Positions 8,308 through 15,940 of a stretch of DNA of 31,901 nucleotides are shown piece by piece. A program made the translations under genes and the position numbers. Position 1 is the first letter of the stretch; each line of letters opens with the position of its first letter. Under the pieces are notes generated by a model. It did no database searches, was not told the DNA's origin, and saw only the letters and a program-made list of their open reading frames with translations. The stretch comes from Acidobacteriota bacterium (GTDB taxonomy: Bacteria; Acidobacteriota; Terriglobia; Terriglobales; Acidobacteriaceae), in the NCBI GenBank assembly GCA_021780095.1, contig JAJXZK010000320.1, forward strand, positions 1 to 31,901. The letters run 5' to 3'.

Positions 8308-8385
8308 GAATTCTCTTATCTTCCGTGCCCAACTTTAGACCTTCTATTGCACATCGACCGAGTGGAGTGAATCTTGAGAGCGAAT

Positions 8386-8401
8386 CGGGAAAAGTTTTGC
8401 C
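8386..8401 (+). promoter_or_regulatory. Candidate sigma-54 promoter for flgB
   Basis: CGGGAAAAGTTTTGCC has GG at 8387-8388 and GC at 8399-8400 separated by exactly 10 bases. It matches the TTGC of the -12 element. It lies 70 bases before flgB and directly after the sigma-54 activator gene. An almost identical element precedes fliE. Confidence 0.6.
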
Positions 8402-8470
8402 GAATTCGCTGCGGAGGGCAAGGGCGCTCCAGGCTGTCGCCATAGGCAAGCTCGAACAGCAGGAGGATCG

Positions 8471-8875
8471 ATGGAGATTACAACACCCCTGATCGATGTG
8501 CTGGGAAAGTTCCTGGACTTGACCAGTACACAATTCAAACTGACCGGCAGTAATGTCGCCAACTTGGATACGCCGAACTATCGTGCGGTGGGCATCGATT
8601 TTGCCGCCGAGTTTTCCATCGCCGCGTCGCAAGCCCTGGCGGCGCGGCGGGATGGCAGCAACGGTATACCGGCTGGAGCCTCAAGCGACGCCGTTACGAA
8701 TCAGGCGCCTGCGATTCAGCAAGTCGATGGATTGTTAGAACGACCGGACGGAAACAATGTTTCGATGGATCGGGAAGGTCTGAATTTGGCGAAGGAACAA
8801 CTGGACTACAAAACCGGGGTTCAGCTGCTGCAGAAGCAATTGTCGGAAATTCGCAGTGCCATTCAGGCGCAGTAG
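8471..8875 (+). CDS. flgB: FlgB proximal rod protein
   Basis: FlgB is exported through the flagellar gate and forms part of the proximal rod joined to the MS ring. The 134-residue product has the rod/hook family N-terminal motif (KLTGSNVANLDTPNYRAVGIDF) and a C-terminal amphipathic helix (KEQLDYKTGVQLLQKQLSEI). The length is normal. An AGGAGG ribosome site precedes the ATG. It is the first gene of the flgB-flgC-fliE-fliF series and lies behind a candidate sigma-54 promoter. Confidence 0.95.
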   Translation: MEITTPLIDVLGKFLDLTSTQFKLTGSNVANLDTPNYRAVGIDFAAEFSIAASQALAARRDGSNGIPAGASSDAVTNQAPAIQQVDGLLERPDGNNVSMDREGLNLAKEQLDYKTGVQLLQKQLSEIRSAIQAQ

Positions 8876-8908
8876 GGCAGCCGATTGGCGGGCAGGCGAG
8901 GGAGACTT

Positions 8909-9370
8909 ATGAATCTGTTTGGAGTGATGGATATTAGCGGTTCAGCCCTGGAAGCGGAACGGGTCCGCGCCGAGGTGGTTGCCGCGAATATGGCAAATGC
9001 GAATACCACGCGCACGGAAAACGGCAAACCCTACCAGCGACAGCATGTCGTCTTTCAGGGCTCCACCGTCGATCAGCCGCAGGACTTTGCCAGCACGTTG
9101 TTGTCCTCTGCCGGGTCGCCAAGTCAGTCGCCGGAAGTGGAGAAAGGGGTCCGTGTGGCTGCCGTCATCAGCGATACGGCAGCTCCTTTGCAAAGGTACG
9201 ATCCCGGCCATCCGGATGCGGATGCCAAGGGGTTCGTGACGTATCCGAACATCAACCCGTTGACGGAGATGGTAGATCTGATGGGGGCACAGCGTGCCTA
9301 CGGTATGAATGTTTCCGCGGTGACCGCGGCCAAGTCCATGATCACATCCACGCTCGATCTATTGAAGTAA
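8909..9370 (+). CDS. flgC: FlgC proximal rod protein
   Basis: FlgC is the second proximal rod subunit. The start is placed at 8909 (MNLFGVMDISGSALEAER), with GAGGGAGA upstream; an in-frame start at 8885 would add eight residues with no family support. The 153-residue protein has the N-terminal rod motif (NMANANTTRTENGKPYQRQ) and the C-terminal NPLTEMVDLMGAQRAYGMN helix that pairs with the N-terminal helix in rod proteins. It follows flgB by 33 bases. Confidence 0.95.
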   Translation: MNLFGVMDISGSALEAERVRAEVVAANMANANTTRTENGKPYQRQHVVFQGSTVDQPQDFASTLLSSAGSPSQSPEVEKGVRVAAVISDTAAPLQRYDPGHPDADAKGFVTYPNINPLTEMVDLMGAQRAYGMNVSAVTAAKSMITSTLDLLK

Positions 9371-9372
9371 GC

Positions 9373-9388
9373 AGGGAAAAATTTTGCC
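9373..9388 (+). promoter_or_regulatory. Candidate sigma-54 promoter for fliE
   Basis: AGGGAAAAATTTTGCC has GG at 9374-9375, a 10-base spacer and GC at 9386-9387. It is nearly the same as the element before flgB: the shared core is GGGAAAA, one variable base, then TTTTGCC. It lies 45 bases before fliE, in the short gap after flgC. Confidence 0.55.
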
Positions 9389-9432
9389 AGGAGTCGTTTG
9401 GCCCAAGCAGAGAAAGGTTGCGGAGCAAGAGG

Positions 9433-9765
9433 ATGACAGCGATTCCAAATATTCAGGCCGCGGCGCAGCGGGTGATGGCCGACGTTGCCTCTACGAAGGG
9501 AACAGCAGGAATTTCCGGCGGCAGCGATGCTTCGCTGTCGTATCCGACGCCGTTTGCCGGCTTGTTGCAGGACGCGATCGGCAAGACGCAGCAATTGGAA
9601 ACGAATGCGGCCAATTCGGTCACCGGCCTGCTGTCCGGGCAGGGTGTCGACGTGCACACCGCCATGATCGCAACCGAAAAAGCCAATCTTGGATTTGAGA
9701 TGATGCTGGCCTTTCGCAATAAAGCGGTCGCCGCATATCAGCAGTTGATGGGGCTGCAATTTTGA
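9433..9765 (+). CDS. fliE: FliE MS ring-rod junction protein
   Basis: FliE links the FliF ring to the rod and is one of the first exported subunits. The product is about 110 residues, normal for FliE, with the family C-terminus VHTAMIATEKANLGFEMML followed by FRNKAVAAYQQLMGLQF. The ATG at 9433 has GGAG seven bases upstream. A TTG at 9418 is an alternative start, adding five residues. Its place between flgC and fliF is the usual one. Confidence 0.92.
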   Translation: MTAIPNIQAAAQRVMADVASTKGTAGISGGSDASLSYPTPFAGLLQDAIGKTQQLETNAANSVTGLLSGQGVDVHTAMIATEKANLGFEMMLAFRNKAVAAYQQLMGLQF

Positions 9766-9806
9766 CCCCATTTACGGCCCACAGAAGAGATTAGACGAGA
9801 TTCATA

Positions 9807-11450
9807 ATGCCAGAGAAGCCCCCTACGCCGCCGCCATCCTCCGCCATCGTCAAGACGGGCATCGAGGAACGCCTGACCGCAAACACCCGGGCGTTACGCG
9901 CTCGTTTCGGCAGTATGTCATCGCGCCAGCGCTGGGGACTGCTCGCCTCTCTGGGTGTTCTGCTGGCGGTGGGCAGCGGGATGATATGGCTAGCAATCCG
10001 GCCTGACATGCGCGTACTGATGAGCGGGCTGGAGGCGCGCGATGCCCAGCAGGTGGAGCAGGAATTGATGGACGCCAACATTCCCTATGACCTGGCCCCG
10101 GACGGCGCAACCATTCGCGTTCCGGAAGTTTCCTTGAACAAGGCGCGGCTTGCCATCGCCGGAAAGGGGCTGCCCTCCAGCGGGCGAATGGGATTTGAAA
10201 TCTTCGACAAGCCGAACTGGGTGGGATCGGAATTCGACGAGAGGGTGAACTACCAGCGAGCGCTGGAAGGTGAGTTGGACCACACCATTGAATCCCTGAA
10301 TGCGGTGGAGCAGGCGCGAGTGAATCTTGTCCTGCCGCATGACTCCTTATTCACCGACGATCAGAGGAATGCCAAGGCCAGCGTGGTCTTGAAGCTTCGG
10401 CGGTCTTTGAGCGACGAAGAGGCGCAGTCCGTGCGCAGTCTGGTGGCCGGGGCGGTCGATACGTTAAAGGCCACCCAGGTAACCCTGGTAGATGCCGATG
10501 GACGTCAGCAGTTTGGGCCGAAAACCGCCGGCGCGGAGCAAGCCCAGTACGAACAACTGCTCACCAACAAAGTGCTCGCAACTCTGATGCCGGTTGCCGG
10601 CGAAGATAATGTGCGAGCCTCCGTGACGGCTGACTTCGATTCCGGCAGCGAAGACGATGTCGATGAGGTTTACGATCCCACCAGGGTCGCGACCCTCTCC
10701 ACGGATCGCACGGAGGCCAGCTCCGGCGCTCAGCCCGCTTCTGGTGGTGTTCCGGGAACGGCCAGTAATGCTCCCAATGCGAAACCTGTGTATCCGCAGC
10801 AGACCACCCCTCCGCAGAACAGCAAGCGGGAGCAGGACAGTTATGCCGTCAGCAAGACAGTGCACCACCACATGCAGGCCTCGGGACGATTACGCCGCGT
10901 GACAGCCGCCATCCTGATCAACGATCGCATGGTTCGTTCTGCGGACGGCAAGCACGTCACCTGGGCTGCGCGGACGCCGGCGGAGATGCGTGAGATACAG
11001 CAACTGGCCCAGGCTGCTGTGGGAATTGACGCCGCGCGAGGCGATCAGTTGACCGTACAGAATCTTGCTTTCGCCACCAATGCCAACCCGGCCACTGCTG
11101 GTCTGGCGACGCGGATGATCGAACATGTCGGAGACAATCTGGAATTCTTGCGCTATGGGGTCCTGGTCCTCGTGTTTCTGATGGTGCTGATCTTCATCGT
11201 GCGGCCCGTGCTCGCCCAGATCAAGCAACTAAGTTCGTCGGTGCAAACCATGTCGGCTGGCGGCCAGGCCCCGCAGTTGAAATCCGCCTCTGGCGCGGTG
11301 CACCTGGATCAGACCGAGGAGTTGAGTTTCGAGCGGCAGCAGGCGCGGGCGCAGGTGCTATTCGACCATGTTTCAGCGTATGTGAGAAAAGAACCGCAGC
11401 AGGGCACGCGGCTGTTGCAGAGCTGGGTTCGCTCGGCGCACAAGTCTTGA
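9807..11450 (+). CDS. fliF: FliF MS-ring protein
   Basis: FliF builds the membrane ring that houses the export gate and carries the rotor. The 547-residue protein has a first membrane span at about residues 45-68 (LLASLGVLLAVGSGMIWLAI). The periplasmic ring-building domains follow (LMDANIPYDLAPDGATIRVP; SLNAVEQARVNLVLPHDSLF). A second span lies at about 447-470 (YGVLVLVFLMVLIFIVRPVL). The cytoplasmic tail ends in an FliG-binding-type helix (LLQSWVRSAHKS). The length is normal and the ribosome site is weak. fliG follows after 91 bases that contain a perfect hairpin. Confidence 0.96.
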   Translation: MPEKPPTPPPSSAIVKTGIEERLTANTRALRARFGSMSSRQRWGLLASLGVLLAVGSGMIWLAIRPDMRVLMSGLEARDAQQVEQELMDANIPYDLAPDGATIRVPEVSLNKARLAIAGKGLPSSGRMGFEIFDKPNWVGSEFDERVNYQRALEGELDHTIESLNAVEQARVNLVLPHDSLFTDDQRNAKASVVLKLRRSLSDEEAQSVRSLVAGAVDTLKATQVTLVDADGRQQFGPKTAGAEQAQYEQLLTNKVLATLMPVAGEDNVRASVTADFDSGSEDDVDEVYDPTRVATLSTDRTEASSGAQPASGGVPGTASNAPNAKPVYPQQTTPPQNSKREQDSYAVSKTVHHHMQASGRLRRVTAAILINDRMVRSADGKHVTWAARTPAEMREIQQLAQAAVGIDAARGDQLTVQNLAFATNANPATAGLATRMIEHVGDNLEFLRYGVLVLVFLMVLIFIVRPVLAQIKQLSSSVQTMSAGGQAPQLKSASGAVHLDQTEELSFERQQARAQVLFDHVSAYVRKEPQQGTRLLQSWVRSAHKS

Positions 11451-11478
11451 TGGCGCGGCGCTGAGCTGAGCCGGCCGC

Positions 11479-11506
11479 AATCGAATGATCGCGAGATCAT
11501 TCGATT
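11479..11506 (+). promoter_or_regulatory. Perfect 12-bp hairpin with GNRA tetraloop before fliG
   Basis: AATCGAATGATC, then GCGA, then GATCATTCGATT forms a perfect 12-bp stem closed by a GNRA-type loop. It lies 28 bases after the fliF stop and 35 bases before the fliG start. There is no T-run, so it is unlikely to be a strong terminator. An RNA processing or stability element, or a translational control structure between ring and switch genes, is more likely. Confidence 0.6.
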
Positions 11507-11541
11507 CATGGGCGGATTGAAACGAGAAGGAGACACGATCG

Positions 11542-12636
11542 ATGGCGACGGCAACCACGGCCCCGCAGGTTCCGGTGCAGGAGACCCTGCCGGGGCCGCT
11601 TTCTTCGGAAAGCAATTACAGGTCGCCGATTAAGAATCTGACACCGCTGCGCAAGGCGGCGGTGCTGATGATTACGATTGGCGACGAACTGGCCCGATCG
11701 ATCTATCAAAATCTTTCTGAGCAGGAACTGCAGTTGTTGACCGAAGAAATCGCCTCGATTCGAGACGTCTCTCCGGAAGTGGCGAGTGCCGTGCTCGAAG
11801 AGTTTTACGAGCTCATCGAGACCCAGCAGTACATGGTGCATGGCGGGTTGGAGTACGCAACCAAGCTGCTGGTGGATGCCTTCGGCAAGCAGCGCGCCAG
11901 TGATTTGCTAAGCCAGGTGAAGAATGCGCAAGAGGCGCAGCACAGCGATCTGGCGATGTTGCAGGAGGTTGATCCGCATCAGCTCAGCAAATTTCTCGAA
12001 GGAGAACATCCGCAGACGGTGGCGCTGGTGTTGGCGCATCTTGATCCAAAGCGGGCGTCGCAGGTTTTACAGGAGTTGTCCGAAGGTCTGCGAGTTGACT
12101 CCATTCGGCGACTGGCTGAGATGCAGCAATTCTCCCCTGAAATGGCGCAGAAGGTGGCCTTGGTCTTGCACAAGCGACTGTTGTCGCTGGGAGACACGCA
12201 CCGCAAGTCCTACTCCGGATTCAAAGGAGTTGCCGATCTGTTGAATCGTCTCGACGCGATCGCCGCAAAATCCATTCTGGAACAGATTGAAAAAGACGAT
12301 CCCCAGCTGGCCATCAGCATTCGCAATTTGATGTTTACTTTTGAAGATTTGGTGACCGTGCCTGCCGCAAGCATTCGAGAACTGATTTCCCAGGTTGACA
12401 AGAAGCAACTGGCGCTGGCCTTGAAAGGCGCCAATGCCGAACTGAAGGCGCACCTGTTCAAGGCGCTCAGTTCGCGCGCGATCGAGATGCTGCAGGAGGA
12501 TATGGAGGTCCTGGGCCCGGTGCGTGTGCGAGAAGTGATGGGGGCGCAGCAGGAAATTCTTGTGCTTGCGCGAAAGCTGGAAGCGGAGGGCAAGCTGATT
12601 CTGGCCACGGAAAAAGAAGATGACCTGATGGTGTAA
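11542..12636 (+). CDS. fliG: FliG flagellar motor switch protein
   Basis: FliG sits on the MS ring and takes torque from the stator. The 364-residue product has a variable N-terminal extension of about 30 residues, then the FliF-binding domain (LTPLRKAAVLMITIGDELAR). The EHPQT motif of the middle domain lies near residue 155, followed by LAHLDPKRASQVLQ. The C-terminal torque domain includes FTFEDLVTVPAASIRELI and the charged stretch LKAHLFKALSSRAIEMLQED. The ATG at 11542 has an AGAAGGAGA site. It follows fliF as usual and is separated from it by the hairpin at 11479. Confidence 0.96.
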   Translation: MATATTAPQVPVQETLPGPLSSESNYRSPIKNLTPLRKAAVLMITIGDELARSIYQNLSEQELQLLTEEIASIRDVSPEVASAVLEEFYELIETQQYMVHGGLEYATKLLVDAFGKQRASDLLSQVKNAQEAQHSDLAMLQEVDPHQLSKFLEGEHPQTVALVLAHLDPKRASQVLQELSEGLRVDSIRRLAEMQQFSPEMAQKVALVLHKRLLSLGDTHRKSYSGFKGVADLLNRLDAIAAKSILEQIEKDDPQLAISIRNLMFTFEDLVTVPAASIRELISQVDKKQLALALKGANAELKAHLFKALSSRAIEMLQEDMEVLGPVRVREVMGAQQEILVLARKLEAEGKLILATEKEDDLMV

Positions 12637-12738
12637 GCAGGGTGGCTCTCTCGCAGGCAGGCGTGGAGATGCGATGGCCACGATCGAGCCGAACAGCGAT
12701 CTCTGTGAAATTGATTGCAGGATGAAAGAGGAACTAGA

Positions 12739-13593
12739 GTGGCAACGACACGGGCAATCCGCGCAGACAGGAAGGAAGCCGGCCTTCCCAGGCTGCCAGT
12801 TCTGGAGAGGCTGCAATACCGCTCCGTGCACTCCGGTGCGGCGCAGGAAGAATCGTCTCAAAGAAATTCCCACCATGGTGCGGGATCCGCCGGCGACTGG
12901 GTCGCCCTTTTCCCCAGCCAGCCCGACGGGTTCAGCGGCGCAGAAAACCCACAAGGGGCGGACGTCCAGCCGGAAACCGAGAGCGATGACCGGCGCAGGT
13001 TGGCCGAGCTCGAGCAACGTTTGCAGCAGGAACGAGCCGCCGCAGCGCATGCTGTGGCGGCGGCCCGCGAGCAGGGCCGCTGCGAAGCACGTCAGGCCGT
13101 TGAGCAGCAGATCAACGCGGAACAGCAACGGCTTCAGGCGCAGATCCTTCATTCCCTCGAACACTTCCGTCTTGAGCGGCAGAGCTATTTCCACAATGTC
13201 GAAGGAGAAGTGGTGCGGCTGGCGCTGGCGATTGCGGCCCGGGTGCTGCATCGTGAGGCCCATCTGGATCCGCTGCTGTTGTCCGGCGCAGTTCGTGTCG
13301 CATTAAAGAAGCTGGGCGATTCCAGCCGTGTCGTTATGCGGGTTCCTCCTCGGGAGGCCCAATCGTGGAAAGACTTCTTTCGGACGGGAGCTAATCTCCG
13401 GGCTCAGCCGGGTATGCTGGAAGATCCTTCTCTCTCTCCTGGGGAGTGTCTGCTGGAGACGGAACTGGGCACCATTGAGCTGGGCGTTAGAGCGCAGTTG
13501 GAAGAAATTGAAAAGGGCTTTTTCGATCTGCTGGATCGCAGACCCGTGGAAGCCATCACGAATGCTGCGCCGACAGGGCGGAGCGCGGTTTAG
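12739..13593 (+). CDS. fliH: FliH flagellar export ATPase regulator
   Basis: FliH is the peripheral stalk protein that holds the FliI ATPase at the export gate. The start is set at the GTG 12739 because AGAGGAA lies six bases upstream; the TTG at 12715 lacks such a site. The 284-residue product has a poorly conserved first 100 residues and an Ala/Glu/Arg-rich coiled coil (RRLAELEQRLQQERAAAA). The FliH/YscL C-terminal domain follows: EVVRLALAIAARVLHREAH, then VRVALKKLGDSSRVVMRVPP and CLLETELGTIELGV. Codon 12722 starts an ATG in another frame that is not used. It lies between fliG and fliI. Confidence 0.9.
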   Translation: MATTRAIRADRKEAGLPRLPVLERLQYRSVHSGAAQEESSQRNSHHGAGSAGDWVALFPSQPDGFSGAENPQGADVQPETESDDRRRLAELEQRLQQERAAAAHAVAAAREQGRCEARQAVEQQINAEQQRLQAQILHSLEHFRLERQSYFHNVEGEVVRLALAIAARVLHREAHLDPLLLSGAVRVALKKLGDSSRVVMRVPPREAQSWKDFFRTGANLRAQPGMLEDPSLSPGECLLETELGTIELGVRAQLEEIEKGFFDLLDRRPVEAITNAAPTGRSAV

Positions 13594-13641
13594 TGGCGGC
13601 AGGCGCGCCTGATATCTGAATGGCGGAAAGGGGAGAAATCG

Positions 13642-15246
13642 ATGTCCGATCCAATGTTGCCCGAAGGATTGGGAGTGGACGCGATTTCTCTATTCCAACC
13701 AGCCATTCACCCGCTGCGCGATCTGCAGGAACGGCCGAAGAAGGGCCCATCGGCGACTGAATCCATGTCCGAGTCGATCGACTCCCCGGCGCAGCGAGCT
13801 TTGCCGGAAGATCGCTGGGCACCGAATACCGCAGAGGACGATACAGAAGGCTATTCCCATCGATGGATGCGAACGGACGGGCAGAACAAAAGTGTCATGA
13901 TTCAAGAGAACGGTTCTCCCCAGGAAGCCGTGTCGGTCTCCGGGCAGATGCTGAATGCGTACTTTCGACGGCTGGAAAAGCGACCCGCCTGGCGCTGGCA
14001 CGGACGTGTTATCGAAGCCACGGGCCAGACGATTGAGTCGGAGGGACCATTCTGTTCGGTGGGAGAATGCTGTGAGATTCTCGATCGCGAGGGAAACAGC
14101 CATCCCGGGGAGGTCATTGGTTTTCGCGGGCCGCATGTCCTTTCGATGACCCTCGATTCCTCCGACGGCATACGGTTTGGGGATAGTGTGGCGGCCTTGG
14201 GCGATACGCCTTCCATCGATGTGGGGGATGATCTGCTGGGTCGGGTATTGAACGCTCGGGGTTACTCACTTGACGGCGGTCCACGGCTGCGAGTGAAGGA
14301 AAGCTGGCCACTCGAACGGTCGATTCCGCAACCGATGGATCGAGTTCCCATCCAGACCAGGCTCGGCACGGGCCTGCGCGCCATCGACGGACTCCTCACC
14401 GTGGGCCGGGGACAAAGAGTGGGGATCTTCGGTGGCTCCGGAGTGGGGAAGAGCACGCTGATCGGCATGATGACGCGAAACACCGCCGCCGATTTAACAG
14501 TCGTCGGGTTGGTCGGGGAGCGAGGACGAGAAGTCCGGGAATTCCTTGAGGACAGTCTGGGCGAGCAAGGCCGCAAGCGTTCCGTGGTGCTAGTTTCAAC
14601 CAGCGATCAGTCGCCTTTGCTGCGCATGCGGGCGGCGATGGCAGCTACCTCGATTGCCGAATTTTATGCGGCGCAAGGGAAACATGTTCTGCTTGTGCTC
14701 GACTCACTGACACGCTACGCCATGGCGGCGCGGGAGATTGGCCTGGCGGCCGGCGAGCCGCCGACGGCGCGCGGATATACTCCATCAGTGTTTCGCCGCA
14801 TGGCGCGCCTGATCGAACGTGCCGGTCAATACGCCACGGGGAGCATCACCGCTTTCTACACCGTGTTGATGGAGGGAGATGATCTGCAGGACCCGCTGGT
14901 CGATGCCGCCCGATCGTTTCTCGATGGACACATCGTGCTGTCTCGAGCGATGGCATCGGAGGGATGGTATCCGCCGATCGACGTGTTGGAATCGATCAGC
15001 CGCTTGATGCCCGCGGTCACTACACCAGAGCATCGAGAGCGGGCGATGTTGATCCGGCAACTGCTGTCCGCCTATGCGCGATCGGAAGATCTGGTTCGCA
15101 TTGGAGCGTACAAGGCCGGTTCCGATCCCGATCTGGATCGGGCCCTGGCAGCCCGTCAAAAACTTCGTGCCTTTCTCGAGCAGAAACCGGAGGAGCGTCC
15201 CTCTTTCGAGCAAACCTTCAGCCAGATGCTGGCACTGCAGATTTGA
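13642..15246 (+). CDS. fliI: FliI flagellum-specific ATPase, with N-terminal extension
   Basis: FliI is the hexameric ATPase that energises and unloads flagellar export. Walker A is at about residues 264-272 (GGSGVGKST), the Walker B region is LLVLDSLTRYAMAAREIGLA, and the family signature ARGYTPSVFRRMARLIERAG follows. Typical FliI is about 440 residues and begins near LEKRPAWRWHGRV, here residue 111. This protein is 534 residues, with about 105 extra N-terminal residues that are polar and without clear motifs. The extension seems real because its ATG has a strong AAAGGGGAGA site and no good start exists downstream. fliH ends 48 bases before and fliJ starts 21 bases after. Confidence 0.95.
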   Translation: MSDPMLPEGLGVDAISLFQPAIHPLRDLQERPKKGPSATESMSESIDSPAQRALPEDRWAPNTAEDDTEGYSHRWMRTDGQNKSVMIQENGSPQEAVSVSGQMLNAYFRRLEKRPAWRWHGRVIEATGQTIESEGPFCSVGECCEILDREGNSHPGEVIGFRGPHVLSMTLDSSDGIRFGDSVAALGDTPSIDVGDDLLGRVLNARGYSLDGGPRLRVKESWPLERSIPQPMDRVPIQTRLGTGLRAIDGLLTVGRGQRVGIFGGSGVGKSTLIGMMTRNTAADLTVVGLVGERGREVREFLEDSLGEQGRKRSVVLVSTSDQSPLLRMRAAMAATSIAEFYAAQGKHVLLVLDSLTRYAMAAREIGLAAGEPPTARGYTPSVFRRMARLIERAGQYATGSITAFYTVLMEGDDLQDPLVDAARSFLDGHIVLSRAMASEGWYPPIDVLESISRLMPAVTTPEHRERAMLIRQLLSAYARSEDLVRIGAYKAGSDPDLDRALAARQKLRAFLEQKPEERPSFEQTFSQMLALQI

Positions 15247-15267
15247 TCGGGCAGGAATGTTATTTTC

Positions 15268-15858
15268 ATGGCGAAAGCTCTGCAGCGCATTCTACGGATT
15301 CGGCAACTGGCGGAAGACCAGGCGCGTCTGGAAGTCGAGCGAGCCGCGCAGCGCGTGCGCCAGGCGTCCGCGGCGTGTGCGCGACAGGTCACTCTAGAGC
15401 ATGAACAGCGAACCACTCTGGCCGATAGTTGGAATCCCGGGCCGCAGGACGATCCTGCAAATGTCGGACGCCCCGCCAGTCCCGCAGACCCTTCCGGCGA
15501 AGCCGCGGAAGAAAAGGGCTGGCTGATGGAAGAGGCGGTGCTCGAGTTCTTCGGTTGGAGGCGGATGCGTCTGGAAGAACTTCGCGAAGCTGAATTGCGC
15601 GGCATGGAGCCTCTGATTCAGGACTACACCGAGCGTCGCCGCGAACTGCGCCAGACCGAACAACTGATAGAGCAAAGGGCGAACTCTGATGCAATGGAGA
15701 AAAATCGCCGGGCGCAGGCAGACACCGATGAGTGGTTTGCGCAACGGACCCTGATGCAGCAACGCCGAGACTTGCACCGGGGCGAGGCCAGTCCACAGCG
15801 AGATTCAAAAAGCGGAGCTAACCGCGGCGGGAATGAAGACCTTCATCGGCGATTCTGA
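15268..15858 (+). CDS. fliJ: FliJ flagellar export chaperone/ATPase stalk
   Basis: FliJ is a coiled-coil protein that inserts in the FliI ring and escorts export chaperones. The product is 196 residues and almost entirely charged helix: LQRILRIRQLAEDQARLEVE, then a Pro/Gly-containing break at about 50-75, then EEAVLEFFGWRRMRLEELRE and RRRELRQTEQLIEQRANSDA. FliJ sequences are weakly conserved, so the call rests on composition, heptad pattern and place right after fliI. It is somewhat longer than the roughly 150 residues of enteric FliJ. Confidence 0.8.
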   Translation: MAKALQRILRIRQLAEDQARLEVERAAQRVRQASAACARQVTLEHEQRTTLADSWNPGPQDDPANVGRPASPADPSGEAAEEKGWLMEEAVLEFFGWRRMRLEELREAELRGMEPLIQDYTERRRELRQTEQLIEQRANSDAMEKNRRAQADTDEWFAQRTLMQQRRDLHRGEASPQRDSKSGANRGGNEDLHRRF

Positions 15859-15897
15859 GCTAATCCTTATCGATCTCTTATTTCCTTGAATTACCTT

Positions 15898-15913
15898 TGG
15901 CACGTCAGCTGCA
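15898..15913 (+). promoter_or_regulatory. Candidate sigma-54 promoter for fliK
   Basis: TGGCACGTCAGCTGCA matches the sigma-54 consensus closely: TGGCACG, a four-base spacer, then CTGCA against TTGCW. GG (15899-15900) and GC (15911-15912) are 10 bases apart. Transcription would start near 15924, just before the fliK start. This is the best sigma-54 match seen in the window. Confidence 0.75.
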
Positions 15914-15940
15914 CCTCTCTCATCTGCAGATTGTGTTTGC

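Noticed and set aside
12067..13263. 398-codon open frame on the minus strand across fliG and fliH
   Set aside because: It lies opposite two recognisable genes and has no motif of its own.
12674..13306. Plus-strand frame of 210 codons overlapping fliH
   Set aside because: It lies in a different frame from the clearly conserved FliH C-terminal domain and its translation is low quality.
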